Below are positions 1-5,768 of a stretch of DNA of 6,194 nucleotides, piece by piece. This DNA is from JBGTLA01 sp041744375 (GTDB lineage: Bacteria; Actinomycetota; Acidimicrobiia; Spongiisociales; ZC4RG35): positions 1 through 6,194 of the forward strand of contig JBGTLA010000106.1 of assembly GCA_041744375.1 (NCBI GenBank), written 5' to 3'. The notes beneath the pieces were generated by a model. The model saw only the letters and a program-made list of their open reading frames with translations. It was not told the origin of the DNA and did no database searches. Each line of letters opens with the position of its first letter. Positions within the stretch are counted from its first letter, which is position 1. Both the position numbers and the translations under genes were made by a program.

Positions 1-1185
1 CCCGCCGCCGCGGCCGTAGCGGTGCCCGCCGAGCACCCGGTGGTCATCGCCTACACCTCGGGCACCACCGGACGGCCCAAAGGAGCCGTCCACGTCCACG
101 GCGGGTTCACGGTGAAGATCGCCCAGGAGGGGGCCTTCCAAACCGACATCCACCCCGGCGATCGCCTCATGTGGGCCACCGACATGGGCTGGATCATGGG
201 CCCGTGGATGGTGATCGCCGCGCTGGCCAACGGCGCCACCGCCGTCACTTTCGACGGCGCCCCCGACCACCCCGGCGCCGATCGGCTGTGGGAGATCGTG
301 GCCAAACACCGCCTCACCCACCTCGGGCTCTCCCCCACCCTGGTCCGGGCTCTCCAAAACCAGGGGGGCGGCGGGGCCGAGAAGCACGATCTCTCCTCCC
401 TCCAGGTGTTCGGATCGACCGGGGAGCCCTGGAACCCCGAACCGTGGTGGTGGCTGTTTGGCGAGGTGGGCCGAGAGAGAATTCCCATCGTCAACCTGTC
501 GGGAGGGACCGAGATCGGAGCATGCATCCTCTCGGCCAACCTCCTGCGCGGCATCAAGCCGGTAGCGCTGGGTGGCCCATCGTTGGGCATGGCTGCCGAC
601 GTGGTCGACGACGAGGGTCGACCGGTACGCGGCGGGGTGGGCGAACTGGTGATCCGGGCCCCGTGGCCGGGCATGACCCGGGGTTTTTGGGGAGAACCCG
701 AACGCTACCTGGACACCTACTGGAGGCGGCTCCCGGGGATGTGGGTGCACGGCGACTGGGCGTCGATCGACGACGACGGCTTCTGGTATCTGCACGGACG
801 CTCCGACGACACCCTCAACATCGCTGGCAAGCGAGTAGGACCGGCCGAGGTCGAGTCGGCCGTGGTTGCCTTGAACGAGATCGTCATGGCGGCCGCCATC
901 GGGGTGCCGGACCCCCTCAAGGGAGAGACGGTCGCCGTCTTCGCCGTGCCCGCTCCCGGGGTGCATCCCGACGATCGACTGGCGGAAAAGGTGTCACAGG
1001 CGGTGACCGCCAGCCTGGGCAAGGCTTTCGCTCCGTCGGCGGTGCAACTCGTCGCCGACCTGCCGCGTACCCGCTCGGCCAAGATCATGCGTCGGGTGGT
1101 CAAGGCCCTCGCCACCGGTGCGGACACCGGCGACCTGTCCAGCCTGGAGAACCCCGAATCACTGGCCGGTATCGGACCCCTGTGA
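1..1185 (+). CDS. AMP-forming acyl-CoA synthetase, acetyl-CoA-synthetase-like (5' end missing)
   Basis: ATP-dependent acyl-CoA ligase of the ANL superfamily, which makes an acyl-AMP and then an acyl-CoA thioester. The reading frame is open from base 1, so the protein enters from upstream; 394 residues are visible. Acetyl-CoA synthetase relatives have about 630-660, so the N-terminal 240 or so residues lie outside. Motifs in order: the phosphate-binding loop YTSGTTGRPKG (52-84), NLSGGTEIG (493-519) where this family carries its nucleotide-binding Thr-Glu, HGDW with the ribose-binding Asp (codon 754-756), GRSDD with the hinge region (796-810), GKRVGPAEVES after it, and the C-terminal PRTRSAKIMRR whose Lys (codon 1081-1083) is the expected adenylation lysine. 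SGGTE in place of the DTWWQTE of true acetate enzymes suggests a related subgroup, so the acyl substrate is uncertain. The stop overlaps the lysA start, implying co-transcription. The family call is secure; the substrate is not. Confidence 0.93.
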   Translation, partial: PAAAAVAVPAEHPVVIAYTSGTTGRPKGAVHVHGGFTVKIAQEGAFQTDIHPGDRLMWATDMGWIMGPWMVIAALANGATAVTFDGAPDHPGADRLWEIVAKHRLTHLGLSPTLVRALQNQGGGGAEKHDLSSLQVFGSTGEPWNPEPWWWLFGEVGRERIPIVNLSGGTEIGACILSANLLRGIKPVALGGPSLGMAADVVDDEGRPVRGGVGELVIRAPWPGMTRGFWGEPERYLDTYWRRLPGMWVHGDWASIDDDGFWYLHGRSDDTLNIAGKRVGPAEVESAVVALNEIVMAAAIGVPDPLKGETVAVFAVPAPGVHPDDRLAEKVSQAVTASLGKAFAPSAVQLVADLPRTRSAKIMRRVVKALATGADTGDLSSLENPESLAGIGPL

Positions 1186-2459
1186 CCGGTGTGATACCTC
1201 GGCGGCTGCTGCCGGACTCGGCGCAGATGGATTCGTCCGGCCGGTTGTCGGTGGGCGGGTGCGATCTCCTGGACCTCGCCGGGGAGTACGGAACGCCGCT
1301 GTTCGTCTACGACGAAGACCATCTGCGGGCACGGTGCCGGGAGGCGGTGGCGGCATTCGGCGACACCGCCGTCTACGCCGCCAAGGCTTTCCTGTGTCGT
1401 GCGATGGCGCGCCTCGCCGCCTCCGAAGGAATGCGCATGGACGTCTCCACCCTGGGAGAACTCGCCATCGCCCTGGCCTCCGACGTCCCTCCCCCACGGC
1501 TGGTGATGCATGGCAACAACAAGTCGCCCACCGAGATCCGGGCTTCGCTCGACGCCGGGGTGGGAATCATCGTGGTCGACTCCCACGAGGAGATCTCTCG
1601 TATCGAGACGATCGTCGAGGATGGCGGAGGTGGCCGGCCGCAGGTGATGGTACGCATCACCCCCGGTGTGGAGGCACACACCCACGAGTTCGTCCGTACC
1701 GGCCACGACGACTCCAAGTTCGGCTTCACGGTCTCCACGGGGGCAGCAGCCGCCGCCGTGGAGCGAGTCGATTCTTCTCCCTTCCTCGACCTGGCCGGGG
1801 TGCACGCTCACATCGGGTCCCAGGTGTTTCGAGCGCAGTCCTTCGCCGACGCCGTGGCCGTGGTGGCCCGCTTCGCCGTCCCCCTCGGCGTGCCCGAACT
1901 CTCGATTGGGGGCGGCCTGGGGGTGGCCTATGTCGAGGGAGAAACCGCCCCATCCATCGCCGAGTGGGGAGAGACGATCCATGCCGGAGCCGCCCGAGCC
2001 GGGTTCACGGGGCGGATCTGGGCCGAGCCGGGCCGGGCCATCGTCGCTTCGGCCGCCGTCACGCTGTACACGGTCGGCGTGATCAAGGAGCTACCCGGTA
2101 TCCGCACCTACGCCGCCGTCGACGGGGGCATGAGCGACAACCCGCGGCCGATCCTGTACGGATCCGGTTATGAGACCTTCCTCCCCCGGGCAGTCGACGC
2201 TCCCCGTCCTCGCACGGTCAGGCTGGTGGGAAAGCACTGCGAGTCGGGCGACGTGCTGGTGCACGACGCCCGCGTTCCCGCCGACTTCTCGGTGGGTGAC
2301 ATCGTGGCGACGCCGGTCACGGGTGCCTACGGCCACTCGATGGGCTCAAACTACAACAAGGTGCTGCGGCCCCCCGTGGTGTTCGTTGCGAACGGCTCGG
2401 CGCGCCTGGTCGTCCGCCGAGAAACCATCGCCGACCTTCTCGCCACCGATCTCGACTAG
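1182..2459 (+). CDS. lysA: Diaminopimelate decarboxylase LysA
   Basis: PLP-dependent fold-type III decarboxylase that converts meso-diaminopimelate to L-lysine, the last step of lysine synthesis, in the cytoplasm. The 425-residue product has the normal family length. Seen: the PLP Schiff-base lysine in YAAKAF (K68), HGNNKS, the HAHIGSQ strand, the glycine-rich GGGLG phosphate site, EPGRAIVA, DGGMSDN, the CESGD active-site cysteine (C353, supplied across the dimer interface) and a C-terminal GAYGHSMGSNYN substrate motif. The resemblance runs from a LLPDSA N-terminus to a LVVRRETIADLL C-terminus, as in actinobacterial LysA. The start chosen is GTG 1182, which overlaps the upstream stop (GTGA); GTG 1191 is an in-frame alternative. 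No clear Shine-Dalgarno sequence is visible, so translation may be coupled to the ligase gene. The usual actinobacterial followers, homoserine dehydrogenase and threonine synthase genes, are absent; the next gene converges. Confidence 0.96.
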   Translation: MTGVIPRRLLPDSAQMDSSGRLSVGGCDLLDLAGEYGTPLFVYDEDHLRARCREAVAAFGDTAVYAAKAFLCRAMARLAASEGMRMDVSTLGELAIALASDVPPPRLVMHGNNKSPTEIRASLDAGVGIIVVDSHEEISRIETIVEDGGGGRPQVMVRITPGVEAHTHEFVRTGHDDSKFGFTVSTGAAAAAVERVDSSPFLDLAGVHAHIGSQVFRAQSFADAVAVVARFAVPLGVPELSIGGGLGVAYVEGETAPSIAEWGETIHAGAARAGFTGRIWAEPGRAIVASAAVTLYTVGVIKELPGIRTYAAVDGGMSDNPRPILYGSGYETFLPRAVDAPRPRTVRLVGKHCESGDVLVHDARVPADFSVGDIVATPVTGAYGHSMGSNYNKVLRPPVVFVANGSARLVVRRETIADLLATDLD

Positions 2460-2491
2460 GACGGTGTCGAACCACAATGCAAGCCCCGCCC

Positions 2492-3070
2492 TCACACCGG
2501 AGGGTCGGGATCGTATTGGATGGCTCGCCGGACCTGAGCAGCGGTGGTGTCGTCCGCGAGGCGCCGGACCAGATGCAGGGCCATGTCTATCCCCGCCGAG
2601 ACTCCCGCAGCCGTGACGAAGTCGCCATCGTCGACGAAGCGGTCGTCGGGCCGGACCTCGATGGTCCCGTCGAGCTCGCCCAGCTTGTCGAGGTACCCCC
2701 AGTGGGTGGTGGCGGGGCGACCACCCAGCAGCCCGGCCGCGGCGAACACCAGCGATCCGGTGCACACCGACGTCATGAGGGCGCCGGAGGCAGAGAGCTC
2801 TGTGAGCCGGCCCTGCACGACCAAATCGTCGAGCTGTGTTCTGGTTCCAGAACCTCCCGGGTAGACCAGCACGGACAGCGGGGGCACGGTCGCCCATGAG
2901 TGATCCGCCAGCACCCGCATGCCTTTCGCACAGGTGACGGGCCCCGGGGTGGCGGCGACGAGGTGCACATCGGGACCGCCGAACGACAGCTGCCACATGC
3001 GCAGCACCTCCCACGGCCCGACGAAGTCGAGCTCCTCGGCGCCGTCGAAGACGGCGATGCCGATGGTCAT
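2492..3070 (-). CDS. DJ-1/PfpI family protein, isonitrile-hydratase-like
   Basis: A 192-residue single-domain class I glutamine-amidotransferase-like protein of the DJ-1/PfpI superfamily. Seen: an N-terminal strand then LDFVGPWEVL (D15), the YPGGSGT turn (70-76), the nucleophile elbow SVCTGSL with C103 and T104, then RPATTHW (118-124), and SAGIDMALHLV near the end. From memory, Pseudomonas isocyanide hydratase uses Asp17, Cys101 and Thr102 in the same contexts (LD..GP and SVCTGS), so D15, C103 and T104 fit that enzyme or the N-terminal domain of GlxA-type AraC regulators. There is no AraC DNA-binding domain, and the protein stops after QYDPDPPV, where the Pseudomonas enzyme continues about 30 residues. 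ATG 3070 follows the sseA stop by 3 bases with no good ribosome site, which suggests translational coupling. Family certain; hydratase activity is inference. Confidence 0.9.
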   Translation of the reverse strand: MTIGIAVFDGAEELDFVGPWEVLRMWQLSFGGPDVHLVAATPGPVTCAKGMRVLADHSWATVPPLSVLVYPGGSGTRTQLDDLVVQGRLTELSASGALMTSVCTGSLVFAAAGLLGGRPATTHWGYLDKLGELDGTIEVRPDDRFVDDGDFVTAAGVSAGIDMALHLVRRLADDTTAAQVRRAIQYDPDPPV

Positions 3071-3073
3071 CGT

Positions 3074-3949
3074 TCAGCGCTCGATGGGGACCCGAACGGC
3101 GTTGCCGTACTCGGTCCACGAGCCGTCGTAATTGCGCACGTCTTCGAACCCGAGCAGGTGTGTGAGGACGAACCACGTGTGCGACGACCGCTCCCCGATG
3201 CGGCAGTAGGCGATCACCTCGTCGGAAGGGTCGAGGCCTTGTCCCTCCAGGTAGATCTCCTCCAGGGTCGACCGTTCCTTGAACGTGCCATCGTCGTTGG
3301 CTGCCTTCTTCCAGGGCACGTTGGCCGCCCCCGGGATGTGGCCTCCCCGCAATGCCCCCTCGTTGGGGAAATCGGGCATGTGCAGGCGTTCGCCGGAGAA
3401 CTCCTCGGGCGAGCGCACATCGACCAGCGGCCTGCCGCCCTCCGAATGGGCGATGGCGTCATTCATGAAGGCCCGTATCTTGGAGTCGTCCCGGCTGGGC
3501 ACGGGATACTCGACGCGGTTCCGGTCGGGTATCTCTGTGGTCAGGGGTCGATCCTCGGCCACCCACTTCTGGCGGCCGCCGTCCAAGAGCCGCGTGTTGT
3601 CGTGACCGAACAGGGCGAACACCCACAGGGCATACGCCGCCCACCAGTTGAAGTTGTCACCGTAGAAGACAACGGTGGTGTCGGGCCCGATGCCTTTGGT
3701 CGACATCAACCGGGCAAAGGACTCGGCATCGAGGTAGTCCCTCATCACCGGATCGTTGAGGTCCTGATGCCAGTCGATCTTGATGGCACCGGGGATGTGG
3801 CCCGTGTCATAGAGAAGGATATCCTCATTGGACTCCACCACGGCCACGGCGGGGTCATCGAGGTGCGCTGCCAACCAGTCCGTGGTCACCAAACGGTCGG
3901 GGTGGGCGTACTGCGCAAACCGCTCGGATGAGTCGGGAGGGACGGCCAT
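3074..3949 (-). CDS. sseA: Thiosulfate sulfurtransferase SseA (tandem rhodanese)
   Basis: Two-domain rhodanese of 291 residues that moves sulfane sulfur from a donor such as thiosulfate onto an acceptor via a cysteine persulfide, in the cytoplasm. The N-terminal rhodanese domain (about 20-137) has FYGDNFNWW where a catalytic cysteine would sit, so it is the inactive half, as usual. The C-terminal domain (about 157-288) carries the active loop CRIGER with C249 in ERSSHTW context. A CRxGxR loop indicates thiosulfate rather than mercaptopyruvate as donor in the standard classification. The N-terminus (YAHPDRLVTTDWL), RSPEEFSGERLHMPDFPNEG and the NYDGSWTEYGNAVRVPI end recall M. tuberculosis SseA more than its CysA2/CysA3 paralogues. 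ATG 3949 has a strong ribosome site 7 bases upstream. It is first in an operon with the DJ-1 gene and divergent from the SufE-like gene. Confidence 0.95.
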   Translation of the reverse strand: MAVPPDSSERFAQYAHPDRLVTTDWLAAHLDDPAVAVVESNEDILLYDTGHIPGAIKIDWHQDLNDPVMRDYLDAESFARLMSTKGIGPDTTVVFYGDNFNWWAAYALWVFALFGHDNTRLLDGGRQKWVAEDRPLTTEIPDRNRVEYPVPSRDDSKIRAFMNDAIAHSEGGRPLVDVRSPEEFSGERLHMPDFPNEGALRGGHIPGAANVPWKKAANDDGTFKERSTLEEIYLEGQGLDPSDEVIAYCRIGERSSHTWFVLTHLLGFEDVRNYDGSWTEYGNAVRVPIER

Positions 3950-4032
3950 CGTGGCTCTCCTTTGGTGCTGACGTTTCCACTGTCACCGTAGTGTATTTCT
4001 CGTATCCCCGCGCCAGCGACGAAACTGACCCA
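3950..4032. promoter_or_regulatory. Divergent control region between sseA and the sufE-like gene
   Basis: This 83-base spacer must carry the start signals of both divergent transcripts unless they begin inside a coding region. Its centre is locally less GC-rich than the surroundings. A TANNNT-type -10 candidate lies on each strand over nearly the same bases: TAGTGT (3989-3994, plus, towards sufE) and TACACT (3990-3995, minus, towards sseA). The plus candidate has a CTGACG at 3968-3973 as a weak -35 with a short 15-base gap; the minus candidate has no convincing -35. If both are real, only one polymerase could sit at a time. The promoter assignment is inference. Confidence 0.35.
3957..3963 (-). 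promoter_or_regulatory. Ribosome binding site of sseA
   Basis: AAAGGAG on the minus strand, 7 bases before ATG 3949. It is a good match to the anti-Shine-Dalgarno sequence at normal spacing and fixes the sseA start, excluding longer N-terminal extensions. Confidence 0.75.
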
Positions 4033-4473
4033 ATGGCCCTCCCCAGCCGCCTGCAAACCATCGTCGATGTCCTCAGCTCCTCACCCAAGGAGTTCCGCCT
4101 CGAAGCACTGCTCGACTACGCCCGGCGGCTCCCCGACCTGCCCGAACGCTATGCCGACGACCCTGCCCTCCTCGAAGAGGTACCCGAATGTCAGACACCG
4201 TTCTTCCTCGTTACCGAGCTCGACGAAGACGGATCCGTCCGGATGTTCTTCCAGGCGCCACCCGAATCTCCCACAGTGCGCGGTTTCGCCGGCCTCTTGG
4301 TCGACGGCCTCTACGGCGTCCAGGCCACCGAGTTGCTCGAGGTCCCCAACGACTTCTACTACGGGATGGGCCTCGAGGAGATCGTCACCCCCCTCCGTCT
4401 GCGCGGCATGGGTGCGATCCTCGCCCGGCTCAAGCATCAGGTTGCTGACAAGAGCGGCCTCGAAACCACCTGA
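4033..4473 (+). CDS. sufE: SufE-like cysteine desulfurase activator / sulfur acceptor
   Basis: A 146-residue cytoplasmic protein of the SufE/CsdE family, which takes persulfide sulfur from a cysteine desulfurase onto its own cysteine and passes it to Fe-S cluster assembly. The family cysteine is C53 in VPECQTPFF, matching the E-C-Q context of SufE. Further family features are the preceding helix with LLDYARRLPDLP (26-37), the segment SPTVRGFAGLLVDGLYG, and the end PLRLRGMGAILARLK, which is also found in the SufE-like protein beside sseA in mycobacteria (recalled). ATG 4033 is chosen because homology begins there. The frame stays open upstream to an ATG at 3928, but that start would overlap the sseA start on the other strand. 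No strong Shine-Dalgarno sequence precedes 4033. No desulfurase or other suf gene is in view. It is probably co-transcribed with the SRPBCC gene 19 bases downstream. Confidence 0.92.
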   Translation: MALPSRLQTIVDVLSSSPKEFRLEALLDYARRLPDLPERYADDPALLEEVPECQTPFFLVTELDEDGSVRMFFQAPPESPTVRGFAGLLVDGLYGVQATELLEVPNDFYYGMGLEEIVTPLRLRGMGAILARLKHQVADKSGLETT

Positions 4474-4475
4474 AC

Positions 4476-4482
4476 AGAGGAG
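4476..4482 (+). promoter_or_regulatory. Ribosome binding site of the SRPBCC gene
   Basis: AGAGGAG ends 10 bases before ATG 4493, in a purine-rich stretch between the SufE-like stop and the next start. It supports ATG 4493 over the upstream extension of this frame, which runs through the SufE-like gene. Confidence 0.6.
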
Positions 4483-4492
4483 AAGAGAAGCG

Positions 4493-4927
4493 ATGGCCGA
4501 GTTCACAGGATGCCTGTCCACGGCGAAGAGTCCGGAGGCGGTCTTCGACTACCTGGTGGATTTCACCAATGTCACCGAATGGGACCCCGGCACGCGCCAG
4601 GCGCAGCGGACACAGGAGGGCGAGTTCGTTCTGACCGCCGGGTTCTTCGGATCGACTATCGACCTGACGTACTCGATCGTTGAGCAGGAACGACCGACCC
4701 GCCTCGTGCTCGATGTGGCCGGCGACGGTATCGAGGGTTGCGACACCATCACGATCGCCGCCTCTTCCCCGGACGGCGACACCCGCGTGACGTACGCGGC
4801 CGAGATCGTCACCACCGGGCTCAAGAAGCTGCTGGCGCCGGCCGTGACCCTCGGCTTCTCGTCGGTGGCCCGCAAGGCACTCGATGGGCTGGCAACCGCC
4901 CTCGACGGCCACATCGTCGACTGCTGA
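4493..4927 (+). CDS. SRPBCC (START/Bet v 1-like) fold protein
   Basis: A 144-residue protein with the layout of the polyketide cyclase/dehydrase-type SRPBCC family: an opening strand (FTGCLST), the helix signature SPEAVFDYLVDFTNVTEWDPGT (13-34), alternating strands through the middle (FVLTAGF, STIDLTYSIVEQERPTRLVLDV, GCDTITIAA, TRVTYAAEIVT), and a long C-terminal helix (about 110-141) closing the hydrophobic cavity. Members bind hydrophobic ligands or act as small chaperone- or cyclase-like modules; nothing here identifies the ligand. There is no signal peptide or membrane segment. It follows the SufE-like gene by 19 bases with its own ribosome site, so the two are probably one transcript, which hints at but does not prove a role near sulfur transfer. 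Its stop codon lies within the hairpin shared with the convergent dehydrogenase gene. Fold confident, function unknown. Confidence 0.88.
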   Translation: MAEFTGCLSTAKSPEAVFDYLVDFTNVTEWDPGTRQAQRTQEGEFVLTAGFFGSTIDLTYSIVEQERPTRLVLDVAGDGIEGCDTITIAASSPDGDTRVTYAAEIVTTGLKKLLAPAVTLGFSSVARKALDGLATALDGHIVDC

Positions 4928-4940
4928 GAGTGATCTCAGC
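4923..4940. terminator. Perfect hairpin spanning two convergent stop codons, possible bidirectional terminator
   Basis: Seven-base arms GCTGAGA (4923-4929) and TCTCAGC (4934-4940) pair perfectly around the loop GTGA, which is a GNRA-type tetraloop in the plus-strand RNA. The left arm contains the TGA of the SRPBCC gene (4925-4927); the right arm contains the TGA of the dehydrogenase gene read on the minus strand (4936-4938). No T-tract follows on either side, so it is not a classical intrinsic terminator. Many actinobacterial terminators lack T-tracts, so a bidirectional termination or transcript-end protection role is plausible but inferred. Confidence 0.45.
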
Positions 4941-5700
4941 GAGGCGCCATGCGGATGCCGCCGTCCATGCGGATGGTCTCGCCGTTCATGTAGTCGTGGG
5001 TGACGAGCAGGCGGACAAGCTCGGCGTACTCGGCCGGCGCCCCCAGCCGCTTGGGAAAGAGGACCTGGTCCCCCAGCGACTTGCGGGCCGGCTCCGGCAG
5101 ACCGGCCAGCAGGGGGGTGTCGATCAGGCCGGGAGCGATGGTGTTCACTCTGATACCCACCGACGAAAGGTCCCGCGCCACCGGGAGAGTCATCCCCACC
5201 ACCCCACCCTTGGAGGCGGAATACGCCGCCTGGCCGATCTGACCATCGAAGGCGGCCACCGACGCCGTGTTGACGATCGCGCCCCGGCTCCCCGCCGCAT
5301 CCACCGGCTCTGTGGCCGCCATCGCCCGGGCAGCCAGCCGGATGCAGTTGAACGTGCCCACCAGGTTCACTCTGATCACAGTGGCGAAGAGGTCGAGGTC
5401 GTGGGGGTTGCTTTCACGATCGAGGGTACGGGCGGGAGGACCGATCCCCGCACAGTTGACCAGAACCCGAAGGGGCCCCATCTCCACTGCTATCTCCACC
5501 GCCCTCGACACGTCGTCGGGCTCGGATACGTCGGCGTGGACGAAGGCACCTCCGGTCTCTTGGGCGATGGCGTCACCGAGATCGTCCTGTAGGTCGACCA
5601 CCACCACATGGGCGCCATCGGCCGAGAGGCGGCGGACTGTGGCCGCCCCCAACCCCGAGGCTCCTCCCGTGACGACCGCCGAAACTCCACTGAGATCCAT
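4936..5700 (-). CDS. Short-chain dehydrogenase, type II 3-hydroxyacyl-CoA dehydrogenase-like
   Basis: A 254-residue classical SDR expected to oxidise a 3-hydroxyacyl-CoA to the 3-ketoacyl-CoA with NAD+. Seen: the cofactor motif TGGASGLG (11-18), D36 at the end of the second strand (VVVVDLQ), which favours NAD over NADP, NCAGIG (82-87), and the catalytic S147, Y160 and K164 in NTASVAAFDGQ and YSASKGG. The runs after the active site (GMTLPVARDL, RVNTIAPGLIDTPLL, RLGAPAEYAELV, NGETIRMDGGIRM) match the human HSD17B10 / 2-methyl-3-hydroxybutyryl-CoA dehydrogenase family as I recall it. That family works in isoleucine and branched or straight fatty-acid breakdown. ATG 5700 is preferred because AGGAGG lies just upstream and homology starts there, although the frame is open to 5835. 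It is a single-gene unit, divergent from murI by 68 bases. The exact substrate is inferred. Confidence 0.93.
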   Translation of the reverse strand: MDLSGVSAVVTGGASGLGAATVRRLSADGAHVVVVDLQDDLGDAIAQETGGAFVHADVSEPDDVSRAVEIAVEMGPLRVLVNCAGIGPPARTLDRESNPHDLDLFATVIRVNLVGTFNCIRLAARAMAATEPVDAAGSRGAIVNTASVAAFDGQIGQAAYSASKGGVVGMTLPVARDLSSVGIRVNTIAPGLIDTPLLAGLPEPARKSLGDQVLFPKRLGAPAEYAELVRLLVTHDYMNGETIRMDGGIRMAPR

Positions 5701-5768
5701 CTTTCCTCCTGGATTGGCTCGGGAGGCGACGCTACCACCGTCGGTCGACCTGCTGTGATGGGGCCAAC
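5701..5768. promoter_or_regulatory. Divergent spacer between the dehydrogenase gene and murI
   Basis: These 68 bases separate two divergent starts, so at least one promoter is expected here or just inside a gene. On the minus strand TAGCGT (5729-5734) fits a TANNNT -10 for the dehydrogenase gene, but no -35 is recognisable. I found no convincing promoter towards murI. The spacer also holds an 8-base palindrome, GGTCGACC (5743-5750), which is too short to call an operator. Confidence 0.25.
5705..5710 (-). promoter_or_regulatory. Ribosome binding site of the dehydrogenase gene
   Basis: AGGAGG on the minus strand, 4 bases from ATG 5700. It is a perfect core Shine-Dalgarno sequence at slightly short spacing. 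It decides the start against the 45-codon upstream extension, which would run into murI. Confidence 0.75.

Noticed and set aside
171..1181. The lysA reading frame is open for more than 330 codons upstream of lysA, looking like a 762-residue fusion protein
   Set aside because: The upstream part is low-complexity Arg/Gly/Pro-rich sequence in a shifted frame of the ligase gene. LysA homology begins only after about 1182. It is a high-GC shadow.
717..1982. Long antisense open frame (421 codons) across the ligase and lysA
   Set aside because: It crosses the junction of two well-supported genes, has no recognisable domain and has His/Gly/Arg-rich composition typical of antisense frames in GC-rich DNA.
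2460..2499. Possible terminator between lysA and the DJ-1 gene (CGGTGT at 2462-2467, ACACCG at 2494-2499)
   Set aside because: Only 6 base pairs around a 26-base loop, with no T-tract. This is expected by chance.
2900..3931. Long plus-strand open frame (343 codons) opposite sseA and the DJ-1 gene
   Set aside because: No domain is recognisable, and the opposite strand encodes a clear rhodanese with intact motifs. It is a codon-bias shadow.
3978..3993. Small inverted repeat CACT / AGTG in the sseA-sufE spacer
   Set aside because: Four-base arms are too short to distinguish an operator from chance.
3928..4032. An N-terminal extension of the SufE-like protein from ATG 3928
   Set aside because: It would overlap the sseA start on the other strand and its ribosome site, and SufE homology starts near residue 1 of the ATG 4033 form.
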